Assembly: GCA_020698575.1 (NCBI GenBank)
Contig: CM036247.1
Location: 38,248 to 102,247 of the forward strand
Reading direction: 5' to 3'
Length of the DNA stretch: 64,000 bases
Origin: Bostrychus sinensis
Lineage: Eukaryota > Chordata > Actinopteri > Gobiiformes > Eleotridae
Shown here: positions 23,601 to 36,267 of the stretch, in pieces
Layout of the letters: every line of letters begins with the position of its first letter
Position numbering within the stretch: the stretch's first letter is position 1
Program-made: the position numbers and the translations under genes
The notes under the pieces: generated by a model
Database searches by the model: none
Told to the model about the DNA's origin: nothing
Seen by the model: only the letters and a program-made list of their open reading frames with translations

Positions 23601-26600
23601 AAACCGGGTCTAAACCAGGACTAAACCAGGACTAAACCAGGACTAAACCAGGTCTGAACCAGGTCTAAACCAGGTCTAAACCAGGACTAAACCAGGACTA
23701 AACCAGGTCTAAACCAGGTCTGAACCAGGTCTAAACCAGGTCTAAACCAGGACTAAACCAGGTCTAAACCAGGTCTAAACCAGGACTAAACCAGGTCTGA
23801 ACCAGGTCTAAACCAGGACTAAACCAGGTCTGAACCAGGTCTAAACCAGGACTAAACCAGGTCTAAACCAGGTCTAAACCAGGACTAAACCAGGACTAAA
23901 CCAGGTCTAAACCAGGTCTAAACCAGGTCTAAACCAGGACTAAACCAGGTCTAAACCAGGTCTGAACCAGGACTAAACCAGGACTAAACCGGGTCTAAAC
24001 CGGGTCTAAACCGGGTCTAAACCAGGACTAAACCAGGACTAAACCAGGACTAAACCAGGTCTAAACCAGGTCTAAACCAGGTCTAAACCAGGTCTAAACC
24101 AGGACTAAACCGGGTCTAAACCGGGTCTAAACCAGGACTAAACCAGGTCTGAACCAGGTCTAAACCAGGACTAAACCAGGTCTAAACCAGGTCTAAACCA
24201 GGTCTAAACCAGGACTAAACCAGGTCTGAACCAGGTCTAAACCAGGACTAAACCAGGACTAAACCGAGACTAGACCAGGTCTAAACCAGGACTAAACCAG
24301 GTCTGAACCAGGTCTAAACCAGGTCTAAACCAGGACTAAACCAGGTCTGAACCAGGTCTAAACCAGGACTAAACCAGGACTAAACCAGGTCTAAACCAGG
24401 ACTAAACCAGGACTAAACCGAGACTAGACCAGGTCTAAACCAGGTCTAAACCAGGACTAAACCAGGTCTGAACCAGGTCTAAACCAGGACTAAACCAGGA
24501 CTAAACCGAGACTAGACCAGGTCTAAACCAGGACTAAACCAGGTCTGAACCAGGTCTAAACCAGGTCTAAACCAGGACTAAACCAGGACTAAACCAGGTC
24601 TAAACCAGGACTAAACCAGGTCTAAACCAGGTCTAAACCAGGACTAAACCAGGTCTAAACCAGGTCTAAACCAGGACTAAACCAGGTCTAAACCAGGTCT
24701 TAACCAGGTCTAAACCAGGACTAAACCGGGTCTAAACCAGGACTAAACCAGGACTAAACCAGGACTAAACCAGGTCTAAACCAGGACTAAACCAGGTCTA
24801 AACCAGGTCTAAACCAGGACTAAACCAGGACTAAACCAGGTCTAAACCAGGGCTAAACCAGGACTAAACCAGGTCTAAACCAGGTCTAAACCAGGACTAA
24901 ACCAGGACTAAACCAGGTCTAAACCAGGACTAAACCAGGTCTAAACCAGGTCTAAACCAGGACTAAACCAGGACTAAACCAGGTCTAAACCAGGGCTAAA
25001 CCAGGACTAAACCAGGTCTGAACCAGGTCTAAACCAGGTCTAAACCAGGTCTAAACCAGGTCTAAACCAGGTCTAAAACAGGACTAAACCAGGTCTCAAC
25101 CAGGTCTAAACCAGGACTAAACCAGGTCTAAACCAGGTCTAAACCAGGACTAAACCAGGACTAAACCAGGTCTAAACCAGGGCTAAACCAGGACTAAACC
25201 AGGTCTAAACCAGGTCTAAACCAGGACTAAACCAGGTCTAAACCAGGTCTTAACCAGGTCTAAACCAGGACTAAACCGGGTCTAAACCAGGACTAAACCA
25301 GGACTAAACCAGGACTAAACCAGGTCTAAACCAGGACTAAACCAGGTCTAAACCAGGTCTAAACCAGGACTAAACCAGGACTAAACCAGGTCTAAACCAG
25401 GGCTAAACCAGGACTAAACCAGGTCTAAACCAGGTCTAAACCAGGACTAAACCAGGACTAAACCAGGTCTAAACCAGGACTAAACCAGGTCTAAACCAGG
25501 TCTAAACCAGGACTAAACCAGGACTAAACCAGGTCTAAACCAGGGCTAAACCAGGACTAAACCAGGTCTGAACCAGGTCTAAACCAGGTCTAAACCAGGT
25601 CTAAACCAGGTCTAAACCAGGTCTAAAACAGGACTAAACCAGGTCTCAACCAGGTCTAAACCAGGACTAAACCAGGTCTAAACCAGGTCTAAACCAGGAC
25701 TAAACCAGGACTAAACCAGGTCTAAACCAGGGCTAAACCAGGACTAAACCAGGTCTCAACCAGGTCTAAACCAGGACTAAACCAGGTCTAAACCAGGTCT
25801 AAACCAGGTCTAAACCAGGTCTAAACCCGGTCTAAACCAGGTCTAAACCAGGTCTCAACCAGGTCTAAACCAGGACTAAACCAGGTCTAAACCAGGTCCC
25901 AACCAGGTCTAAACCAGGACTAAACCAGGTCTAAACCAGGTCTAAACCAGGTCCCAACCAGGTCTAAACCAGGTCTAAACCAGGTCTAAACCAGGTCTAA
26001 ACCAGGTCTAAACCAGGACTAAACCAGGTCTCAACCAGGTCTCAACCAGGTCTAAACCAGGACTAAACCAGGTCTAAACCAGGACTAAACCAGGACTAAA
26101 CCAGGACTAAACCAGGTCTAAACCAGGTCTAAACCAGGTCTAAACCAGGTCTAAACCAGGACTAAACCAGGTCCAAACCAGGACTAAACCAGGTCTAAAC
26201 CAGGTCTAAACCAGGTCTAAACCAGGACTAAACCAGGTCTAAACCAGGTCTAAACCAGGACTAAACCAGGTCTAAACCAGGTCTAAACCAGGACTAAACC
26301 AGGTCTCAACCAGGTCTAAACCAGGACTAAACCAGGACTAAACCAGGTCTAAACCAGGTCCCAACCAGGTCTAAACCAGGTCCCAACCAGGTCTAAACCA
26401 GGACTAAACCAGGTCTAAACCAGGTCTAAACCAGGTCCCAACCAGGTCTAAACCAGGTCTAAACCAGGTCTAAACCAGGTCTAAACCAGGACTAAACCAG
26501 GTCTAAACCAGGACTAAACCAGGACTAAACCAGGTCTCAACCAGGTCTAAACCAGGACTAAACCAGGTCTAAACCAGGTCTAAACCAGGACTAAACCAGG

Positions 26601-29139
26601 ACTAAACCAGGTCTAAACCAGGTCTAAACCAGGTCTAAACCAGGACTAAACCAGGTCTAAACCAGGACTAAACCAGGTCCAAACCAGGACTAAACCAGGT
26701 CTAAACCAGGTCTAAACCAGGTCTAAACCAGGACTAAACCAGGTCTAAACCAGGTCTAAACCAGGACTAAACCATGTCTAAACCAGGACTAAACCAGGTC
26801 TAAACCAGGACTAAACCAGGTCTAAACCAGGTCTAAACCAGGTCTAAACCAGGACTAAACCAGGTCTAACCCAGGTCTAAACCAGGTCTAAACCAGGACT
26901 AAACCAGGTCTAACCCAGGACTAAACCAGGTCTAACCCAGGACTAAACCAGGTCTAACCCAGGACTAAACCAGGTCTAAACCAGGACTAAACCAGGTCTA
27001 AACCAGGACTAAACCAGGTCTAAACCAGGTCTAACCCAGGACTAAACCAGGTCTAAACCAGGTCTAAACCAGGTCTAACCCAGGTCTAAACCAGGTCTAA
27101 ACCAGGACTAAACCAGGTCTAAACCAGGACTAAACCAGGACTAAACCGGGTCTAACCCAGGACTAAACCAGGTGTAAACCAGGACTAAACCAGGTCTAAA
27201 CCAGGACTAAACCAGGACTAAACCGGGTCTAACCCAGGACTAAACCAGGTGTAAACCAGGACTAAACCAGGACTAAACCAGGTCTAAACCAGGTCTAAAC
27301 CAGGTCTAAACCAGGTCCAAACCAGGACTAAACCAGGACTAAACCAGGTCTAAACCAGGTCTAAACCAGGTCTAACCCAGGACTAAACCAGGTCTAACCC
27401 AGGACTAAACCAGGTCTAAACCAGGACTAAACCAGGACTAAACCAGGTCTAAACCAGGTCTAACCCAGGACTAAACCAGGTCTAACCCAGGACTAAACCA
27501 GGTCTAACCCAGGACTAAACCAGGTCTAAACCAGGTCTAAACCAGGTCTAAACCAGGTCTAAACCAGGACTAAACCAGGTCCAAACCAGGACTAAACCAG
27601 GTCTAAACCAGGTCTAAACCAGGACTAAACCAGGTCTAAACCAGGACTAAACCAGGTCTAAACCAGGACTAAACCAGGACTAAACCAGGACTAAACCAGG
27701 TCTAAACCAGGACTAACCCAGGACTAACCCAGGACTAAACCAGGACTAAACCAGGACTAAACCAGGACTAAACCAGGTCTAAACCAGGACTAAACCAGGA
27801 CTAAACCTGGACTAAACCAGGACTAAACCAGGACTAAACCCGGTCTAAACCAGGACTAAACCAGGACTAAACCAGGACTAAACCAGGTCTAAATCAGGAC
27901 TAAACCAGGTCTAAACCAGGACTAAACCAGGTCTAAACCTGGACTAAACCAGGACTAAACCAGGACTAAACCAGGACTAAACCTGGACTAAACCAGGACT
28001 AAACCAGGACTAAACCAGGTCTAAACCAGGTCTAAACCAGGACTAAACCAGGACTAAACCAGGACTAAACCAGGACTAAACCAGGTCTAAACTAGGTCTA
28101 AACCAGGACTAAACCAGATCTAAACCAGGTCTAAACCAGGACTAAACCAGGTCTAAACCAGGACTACACCAGGTCTAAACCAGGACTAAACCAGGTCTAA
28201 ACCAGGACTAAACCAGGACTAAACCAGGTCTAAACCAGGTCTAAACCAGGACTAAACCAGGTCTAAACCAGGACTACACCAGGTCTAAACCAGGACTAAA
28301 CCAGGACTAAACCAGGTCTAAACCAGGACTAAACCAGGTCTAAACCAGGTCTAAACCAGGTCTAAACCAGGACTAAACCAGGACTAAACCAGGACTAAAC
28401 CAGGTCTAAACTAGGTCTAAACCAGGACTAAACCAGGTCTAAACCAGGTCTAAACCAGGACTAAACCAGGTCTAAACCAGGACTAAACCAGGTCTAATCC
28501 AGGTCTAAACCAGGTCTAAACCAGGACTACACCAGGTCTAAACCAGGACTAAACCAGGTCTAAACCAGGTCTAAACCAGGACTAAACCAGGTCTAAACCA
28601 GGTCTAAACCAGGACTAAACCAGGACTAAACCAGGTCTAAACCAGGACTAAACCAGGTCTAAACCAGGACTAAACCAGGACTAAACCAGGTCTAAACCAG
28701 GGCTAAACCAGGTCTAAACCAGGACTACACCAGGTCTAAACCAGGACTAAACCAGGTCTAAACCAGGTCTAAACCAGGACTAAACCAGGTCTAAACTCTC
28801 TCAGTCAGTCTTTGGTCTGGAGTCCTTGCCACTCAGAGGTTGTTCCAGGTCCACTCTCCAGGACTGAACTGGACCGAGTCCCAGCGCCGCTGTGTAGACC
28901 TGGACTCGGATTTGGCCTCGGTCCTGGACCCGGCTCAGAACTCGAACATTCTGAAGTCCCTCCTTTCGGCGAACAGAGCGGCTTCGGCCTGGATCGGGCT
29001 GCACAGACCCTGGAGCTGGTCCCTGAACCGGGAGCGGCTCCCCCTGGGCTCAACTGGGTTCAACCAGTGGGGCGCGGGCCAGCCCAAGGACGGGGACTGC
29101 GTGGCTCTGGGGACGGACGGGACCTGGGTCAGCAGGAAG
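17679..29139 (+). CDS. C-type-lectin-like secreted protein, 5' part (three exons)
   Basis: Three exons join in phase: 17679-17685, 17811-17837 and 28805-29139. The product begins MSGVHTAVLLSVSLWSGVLA, a typical signal peptide, then enters a C-type-lectin-like domain with LNWTESQRRC, DLASV, a WIGL core, WSWSLN, FNQWGAGQPKDGDC and GTWVS. About 123 residues are readable. The usual QPD or EPN calcium-site triplet is QPK here, and the last cysteines of the fold are missing because the reading runs into A-rich disordered sequence near 29140. The protein is expected to be secreted; sugar binding is doubtful. Intron 2 is about 11 kb and is nearly all minisatellite. Later exons are not visible. I do not assign it to a named fish lectin. 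Confidence 0.75.
17811..17837 (+). CDS. Lectin-like gene exon 2
   Basis: A 27-bp micro-exon between CTCCTCAG and the donor GTCAGT. It encodes VHTAVLLS of the signal peptide and both ends are phase 1. Such a small exon could be wrong, but the phase match on both sides favours it. Confidence 0.65.
17856..28796. repeat. 10.9-kb array of an 11-bp unit (CCAGGWCTRAA)n, lectin intron 2
   Basis: About 990 copies of CCAGGTCTAAA, CCAGGACTAAA and CCAGGTCTGAA. It starts about 18 bp after the donor at 17838 and stops 8 bp before the acceptor of exon 3, so the intron is more than 99% repeat. Higher-order duplications occur; for example the variant run around 24700 recurs 550 bp (50 units) later around 25250. 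Confidence 0.97.
28805..29139 (+). CDS. Lectin-like gene exon 3 (CTLD), 3' end unclear
   Basis: Acceptor CTCTCTCAG at 28796-28804. The exon completes the signal peptide and encodes most of the C-type-lectin fold. A donor or stop is not clear: after GTWVSRKE the frame enters a Lys/Glu run from an A-rich tract. The end given is where homology stops. Confidence 0.8.
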
Positions 29140-31085
29140 GAGAAGGAAAAAAAAGAAGAAAAAAAAAAAAAAAAGAAAGAAGAACTGTTCGGGACCCGCT
29201 CTCTCCTTTATCCCGGTAACCGGTCTTTTTTCTGGTCCGCTGGCTTACAGGAAAAACAAAAAAATACAAAAAACAGAGCGTTGAGTCCTCTGTTCTCGGT
29301 CCTGTCCGAGCCGGTCTGGGCCGTGCGCTCCGGACTCGACAGAAATACCTTTTCTTCTCCTTCCCGGTTCCACTAATGCTCCCTTGACATGGGTCTTAAT
29401 CCTCATTCTTCCGAAAATCTTTCAATAGAATATAATTCTCCTCCCTCCGCCTTTCTCGCCTTACTCATCTTCCTCAATCCCTTTTGCGTCTTCCCATCCT
29501 ATCTTCCCTCTCCCCTTCTCTCCTCTTCTCTCTGTTTTTCCTTTTCCATCAGCTCAGTTCTCTCCGTCTCTTCTTCTCGAGGCGGCGGGAAAGGTTTCAA
29601 GAACCAACCTTTCTGTGTCCCGGCGAAGCCCCCTGTATCTCTGCAGCTGGGAGGGTCGTTCATTGGTGGGGCTCGCTCTTTAGAGAGAGAGCCGAAGGAG
29701 AGGGGGGGGAGGAGTCGCTGAAGTCGCTTGAAAAGAGTCTCTGGAAGTCGCTAGTCCCTATCACTCGGTCATTCACCTCACAAACCACTTTCAAAAAAAA
29801 CAAATCGCTTCAGTGGGGGATTCAGAGGGAGTCGCTCGAGACGCTTTGTTTCAAGGCAGTGTTGCCAGTCTTTCACACAGCAGCATGGGCAGGCCGTTCG
29901 CTCGAGTCACTTCAGATGCTTCAGTTGCTGCTTTTTGAGTCTTTTTTTTTATAATAAGGTCGCTTCCAAAAGGGAAGAAGTCACAGGAAAGGAGCAAAAC
30001 GAGAATCAAAGAAGAGGGAAAAAAAGGCTTCATCAATCAACAAAAAAGGAGAGAAAAGAAAAAGCAAAAAAGAAGAAAAAAAAGGAAGAATCAAAAGTCA
30101 CAGGAAAAAAAAAAAGGGAAAAACGCAGAATCAGTTTACTTCAGTCATTTCACATTCAAGGGGCAGGCGCATCTTCTGGTACGGTGAGTCCATTCAGTAG
30201 CTTCAGTCGTTCGAGACGCTTTGTTTCAGTCGCTCCAATTCTCGTGAGTTGCTTCAGATCCACTTCCAGACTGAACAACTCGAGCTTGTAGGGTAGTGTC
30301 TCTTCCAGGGCAGCAGAAGTGAGGTCGCTTAGTCTCTCATGGCAGAGAAATGACAGCAATGGTCGCTTGTATTTTTTTTTTTTTGGCTGAAAAAAAAAAC
30401 GCATCCCAGCGCGAGCTGCGAATGTAAAAAAAAGGCAAGGCTTCTAATTTCTAGGAAAGCCATCGCCATCAGCCATCGCTGGAGCCTCACGTCTCACACG
30501 GCTGAGAGTGTCTGGGACTCTTCAGGTCCCTGGACTAACATCTCAGGGGAGTCTGGACCCCTCTCAGGGTCTGGACTCCAAAAATGGTGTCTTCTTGGAC
30601 ATCCTCCCTCAGGTCTGGAGCTCTCAGGGTTCTGGCCTCTGAGGTCTGGACTCTGGGGTCTGGACTCAGTCTGACCTCTCAGGGGGGGGGGTCTGGACCA
30701 TTCAGGGGTTCTGGACTTTCTCTTCTGAGGTCTGAGACTCCTGGTCTGGACCTTCTCAGTCTGAGACTCTCCAGGTCTGGGATCTGAGGTCTGGCTTTTT
30801 TTCTGAGGGTTCTGACTTCATTCTGAGGTCTTTTGGACTCTGAGTTCTAGTCTCTGGGGTCAATGGACCTCTCAGGGGGGAGGGTGGTCTGGGACTCTCA
30901 GGTCTGGACGACTCCCTGAGTCTGACTCTGAGGTCTTGGACTTTTCTCAGGTCTGGACTTTCCTCAGTCTGGCTCTGATTGGTCCTGGACTCTGAGGTCT
31001 GGAACTACTGAGGTGTCTGTAACTCTGCGGGGTCTGGACTTCTGAGGTCTTGGGACTCTGAGGTCTGGACTCTGAGGGGTCCTGG
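29140..31085. other. Disordered, homopolymer-rich junction, probable assembly problem
   Basis: This 1.9-kb stretch sits between two arrays and loses both flanking genes. It has many A, T and G homopolymers and irregular near-repeats: AGTCGCTT-type words from about 29710 to 30310, and a ragged GGTCTGGACTCTGAG repeat with slipping homopolymers from about 30480 to 31080. This texture suggests unpolished long-read sequence filling a gap. A minus-strand reading frame at 30156-30404 has plausible composition, but I recognise no family in it. The missing 3' exons of dcst2 and the lectin-like gene would be expected here. Confidence 0.5.
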
Positions 31086-31089
31086 ACGC

Positions 31090-34000
31090 AGGTTCCTGGT
31101 TTAGACCTGGTTTAGTTCAGGTTTAGTCCTGGTTTAGCCCTGGTTTAGTCCTGGTTTAGTCCAGGTTTAGTCCTGGTTTAGTCCTGGTTTAGTCCTGGTT
31201 TAGTCCTGGTTTAAACCTGGTTTAGTCCAGGTTTAGTCCTGGTTTAGACCTGGTTTAGACCTGGTTTAGTCCAGGTTTAGTCCTGGTTTAGTCCAGGTTT
31301 AGTCCTGGTTTAGTCCTGGTTTAGTTCAGGTTTAGTCCTTGTTTAGTCCTGGTTTAGTCCTGGTTTAGACCTGGTTTAGACCTGGTTTAGACCAGGTTTA
31401 GTCCTGGTTTATACCAGGTTTAGTCCTGGTTTAGTCCTGGTTTAGACCTGGTTTAGACCTGGTTTAGACCAGGTTTAGTCCTGGTTTAGTCCTGGTTTAG
31501 TCCTGGTTTAGACCTGGTTTAGACCTGGTTTAGACCTGGTTTAGACCAGGTTTAGTCCTGGTTTAGTCCTGGTTTAGACCTGGTTTAGACCTGGTTTAGA
31601 CCAGGTTTAGTCCTGGTTTAGTCCTGGTTTAGACCTGGTTTAATCCTGGTTTAGTCCTGGTTTAGACCTGGTTTAGACCTGGTTTAGACCAGGTTTAGTC
31701 CTGGTTTAGTCCTGGTTTAGACCTGGTTTAATCCTGGTTTAGTCCTGGTTTAGACCTGGTTTAATCCTGGTTTGGTCCTGGTTTAGTCCTGGTTTAGTCC
31801 AGGTTTAGTCCGGGTTTAGTCCTGGTTTAGTCCTGGTTTAGACCTGGTTTAGACCTGGTTTAGACCTGGTTTAGTCCTGGTTTAGACCTGGTTTAGACCT
31901 GGTTTAGACCTGGTTTAGACCTGGTTTAGTCCTGGTTTAGTCCTGGTTTAGTCCAGGTTTAGTCCTGGTTTAGACCTGGTTTAGACCTGGTTTAGTCCTG
32001 GTTTAGATCTGGTTTAGACCTGGTTTAGTCCTGGTTTAGACCTGGTTTAGACCTGGTTTAGACCTGGTTTAGTCCTGGTTTAGTCCTGGTTTAGACCTGG
32101 TTTAGTCCTGGTTTAGTCCTGGTTTAGACCTGGTTTAGTCCTGGTTTAGACCTGGTTTAGACCTGGTTTAGTTTAGACCTGGTTTAGACCTGGTTTAGAC
32201 CTGGTTTAGACCTGGTTTAGTCCTGGTTTAGACCTGGTTTAGACCTGGTTTAGTCCTGGTTTAGTCCTGGTTTAGTTCAGGTTTAGTCCTGGTTTAGACC
32301 TGGTTTAGACCTGGTTTAGTCCTGGTTTAGACCTGGTTTAGACCTGGTTTAGTCCTGGTTTAGTCCTGGTTTAGTCCAGGTTTAGTCCTGGTTTAGACCT
32401 GGTTTAGACCTGGTTTAGTCCTGGTTTAGACCTGGTTTAGACCTGGTTTAGTCCTGGTTTAGTCCTGGTTTAGGCCTGGTTTAGACCTGGTTTAGTCCTG
32501 GTTTAGTCCAGGTTTAGTCCTGGTTTAGTCCTGGTTTAGTCCAGGTTTAGTCCTGGTTTAGACCTGGTTTAGACCTGGTTTAGTCCTGGTTTAGACCTGG
32601 TTTAGACCTGGTTTAGTCCTGGTTTAGTCCTGGTTTAGTCCTGGTTTAGACCTGGTTTAGACCTGGTTTAGACCTGGTTTAGTCCTGGTTTAGTCCTGGT
32701 TTAGACCTGGTTTAGTCCAGGTTTAGTCCTGGTTTAGACCTGGTTTAGACCTGGTTTAGTCCTGGTTTAGTCCAGGTTTAGTCCTGGTTTAGACCTGGTT
32801 TAGACCTGGTTTAGACCTGGTTTAGTCCTGGTTTAGTCCTGGTTTAGACCTGGTTTAGACCTGGTTTAATCCTGGTTTGGTCCTGGTTTAGTCCTGGTTT
32901 AGTCCAGGTTTAGTCCGGGTTTAGTCCTGGTTTAGTCCTGGTTTAGACCTGGTTTAGACCTGGTTTAGACCTGGTTTAGTCCTGGTTTAGACCTGGTTTA
33001 GACCTGGTTTAGACCTGGTTTAGACCTGGTTTAGTCCTGGTTTAGTCCAGGTTTAGTCCTGGTTTAGTCCTGGTTTAGTCCAGGTTTAGTCCAGGTTTAG
33101 TCCTGGTTTAGACCTGGTTTAGACCTGGTTTAGTCCAGGTTTAGTCCTGGTTTAGACCTGGTTTAGTTCAGGTTTAGTCCTGGTTTAGCCCTGGTTTAGT
33201 CCTGGTTTAGTCCAGGTTTAGTCCTGGTTTAGTCCTGGTTTAGTCCTGGTTTAGTCCTGGTTTAAACCTGGTTTAGTCCAGGTTTAGTCCTGGTTTAGAC
33301 CTGGTTTAGACCTGGTTTAGTCCAGGTTTAGTCCTGGTTTAGTCCAGGTTTAGTCCTGGTTTAGTCCTGGTTTAGTTCAGGTTTAGTCCTTGTTTAGTCC
33401 TGGTTTAGTCCTGGTTTAGACCTGGTTTAGACCTGGTTTAGACCAGGTTTAGTCCTGGTTTATACCAGGTTTAGTCCTGGTTTAGTCCTGGTTTAGACCT
33501 GGTTTAGACCTGGTTTAGACCAGGTTTAGTCCTGGTTTAGTCCTGGTTTAGTCCTGGTTTAGACCTGGTTTAGACCTGGTTTAGACCTGGTTTAGACCAG
33601 GTTTAGTCCTGGTTTAGTCCTGGTTTAGACCTGGTTTAGACCTGGTTTAGACCAGGTTTAGTCCTGGTTTAGTCCTGGTTTAGACCTGGTTTAATCCTGG
33701 TTTAGTCCTGGTTTAGACCTGGTTTAGACCTGGTTTAGACCAGGTTTAGTCCTGGTTTAGTCCTGGTTTAGACCTGGTTTAATCCTGGTTTAGTCCTGGT
33801 TTAGACCTGGTTTAATCCTGGTTTGGTCCTGGTTTAGTCCTGGTTTAGTCCAGGTTTAGTCCGGGTTTAGTCCTGGTTTAGTCCTGGTTTAGACCTGGTT
33901 TAGACCTGGTTTAGACCTGGTTTAGTCCTGGTTTAGACCTGGTTTAGACCTGGTTTAGACCTGGTTTAGACCTGGTTTAGTCCTGGTTTAGTCCTGGTTT

Positions 34001-36100
34001 AGTCCAGGTTTAGTCCTGGTTTAGACCTGGTTTAGACCTGGTTTAGTCCTGGTTTAGATCTGGTTTAGACCTGGTTTAGTCCTGGTTTAGACCTGGTTTA
34101 GACCTGGTTTAGACCTGGTTTAGTCCTGGTTTAGTCCTGGTTTAGACCTGGTTTAGTCCTGGTTTAGTCCTGGTTTAGACCTGGTTTAGTCCTGGTTTAG
34201 ACCTGGTTTAGACCTGGTTTAGTTTAGACCTGGTTTAGACCTGGTTTAGACCTGGTTTAGACCTGGTTTAGTCCTGGTTTAGACCTGGTTTAGACCTGGT
34301 TTAGTCCTGGTTTAGTCCTGGTTTAGTTCAGGTTTAGTCCTGGTTTAGACCTGGTTTAGACCTGGTTTAGTCCTGGTTTAGACCTGGTTTAGACCTGGTT
34401 TAGTCCTGGTTTAGTCCTGGTTTAGTCCAGGTTTAGTCCTGGTTTAGACCTGGTTTAGACCTGGTTTAGTCCTGGTTTAGACCTGGTTTAGACCTGGTTT
34501 AGTCCTGGTTTAGTCCTGGTTTAGGCCTGGTTTAGACCTGGTTTAGTCCTGGTTTAGTCCAGGTTTAGTCCTGGTTTAGTCCTGGTTTAGTCCAGGTTTA
34601 GTCCTGGTTTAGACCTGGTTTAGACCTGGTTTAGTCCTGGTTTAGACCTGGTTTAGACCTGGTTTAGTCCTGGTTTAGTCCTGGTTTAGTCCTGGTTTAG
34701 ACCTGGTTTAGACCTGGTTTAGACCTGGTTTAGTCCTGGTTTAGTCCTGGTTTAGACCTGGTTTAGTCCAGGTTTAGTCCTGGTTTAGACCTGGTTTAGA
34801 CCTGGTTTAGTCCTGGTTTAGTCCAGGTTTAGTCCTGGTTTAGACCTGGTTTAGACCTGGTTTAGACCTGGTTTAGTCCTGGTTTAGTCCTGGTTTAGAC
34901 CTGGTTTAGTCCAGGTTTAGTCCTGGTTTAGACCTGGTTTAGACCTGGTTTAGTCCTGGTTTAGACCTGGTTTAGACCTGGTTTAGTCCTGGTTTAGACC
35001 TGGTTTAGACCTGGTTTAGACCTGGTTTAGACCTGGTTTAGACCTGGTTTAGTCCTGGTTTAGTCCTGGTTTAGACCTGGTTTAGTCCAGGTTTAGTCCT
35101 GGTTTAGACCTGGTTTAGACCTGGTTTAGTCCTGGTTTAGACCTGGTTTAGTCCTGGTTTAGTCCAGGTTTAGTCCAGGTTTAGTCCTGGTTTAGACCTG
35201 GTTTAGACCTGGTTTAGTCCTGGTTTAGACCTGGTTTAGTCCTGGTTTAGTCCAGGTTTAGTCCAGGTTTAGTCCTGGTTTAGACCTGGTTTAGACCTGG
35301 TTTAGTCCTGGTTTAGACCTGGTTTAGACCTGGTTTAGTCCTGGTTTAGTCCTGGTTTAGACCTGGTTTAGACCTGGTTTAGTCCTGGTTTAGTCCTGGT
35401 TTAGACCTGGTTTAGACCTGGTTTAGACCTGGTTTAGTCCAGGTTTAGTCCAGGTTTAGACCTGGTTTAGTCCAGGTTTAGTCCAGGTTTAGACCTGGTT
35501 TAGTCCTGGTTTAGTCCTGGTTTAGTCCTGGTTTAGTCCTGGTTTAGACCTGGTTTAGACCTGGTTTAGACCTGGTTAAGACCTGGTTTAGTCCTGGTTT
35601 AGTCCAGGTTTAGTCCTGGTTTAGTCCTGGTTTAGTCCAGGTTTAGTCCTGGTTTAGACCTGGTTTAGACCTGGTTTAGTCCTGGTTTAGACCTGGTTTA
35701 GACCTGGTTTAGTCCTGGTTTAGTCCTGGTTTAGACCTGGTTTAGACCTGGTTTAGTCCTGGTTTAGACCTGGTTTAGACCTGGTTTAGTCCTGGTTTAG
35801 TCCTGGTTTAGACCTGGTTTAGACCTGGTTTAGTCCTGGTTTAGTCCTGGTTTAGACCTGGTTTAGACCTGGTTTAGACCTGGTTTAGACCTGGTTTAGT
35901 CCAGGTTTAGTCCAGGTTTAGACCTGGTTTAGTCCAGGTTTAGTCCAAGTTTAGACCTGGTTTAGTCCTGGTTTAGTCCTGGTTTAGTCCTGGTTTAGTC
36001 CTGGTTTAGACCTGGTTTAGACCTGGTTTAGACCTGGTTAAGACCTGGTTTAGTCCTGGTTTAGACCTGGTTTAGTCCAGGTTTAGTCCAGGTTTAGTCC
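31090..36100. repeat. 5-kb array of (TTTAGWCCTGG)n, dcst2 intron 8
   Basis: About 455 copies of TTTAGTCCTGG and TTTAGACCTGG, the reverse complement of the 17.9-28.8 kb array unit. It begins within 10 bp of the dcst2 exon 8 donor. A higher-order duplication has an offset of 2051 bp: marker variants at 31131, 31212, 32171 and 32472 recur at 33182, 33263, 34222 and 34523. Confidence 0.97.
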
Positions 36101-36109
36101 GGGTCTTAC

Positions 36110-36267
36110 CTGGACTGCTGTAGACCCGGGCCTCCTGTGCTGTGATTGGCAGGACTGAAGCCCCGCCCCCTGAGGTCACATGACGGTCCAGGTCCCTGAA
36201 GGCGGCGCTGAGGGAAACGTTGTCGAAGTCCAGGTCCCGGAGGTAACGCCGCCGGTAACGAGCCGCC
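36110..36267 (-). CDS. dcst2: dcst2 exon 8 (last one visible)
   Basis: Encodes AARYRRRYLRDLDFDNVSLS through VLPITAQEARVYSSP. YL.D.DFDN and L.EAR align with the cytoplasmic start of the DC-STAMP domain. Donor CCAG/GTAAGA, phase 1. No later exon was found to the left. Confidence 0.9.

Noticed and set aside
28801..29219. Other-frame ORFs over the CTLD exon
   Set aside because: They overlap the lectin frame, which alone has WIGL, the conserved Cys and a fitting signal peptide.
29389..29954. Plus-strand ORFs rich in Ser/Phe/Leu in the noisy block
   Set aside because: Low-complexity T/C-rich sequence with homopolymers; no domain recognised.
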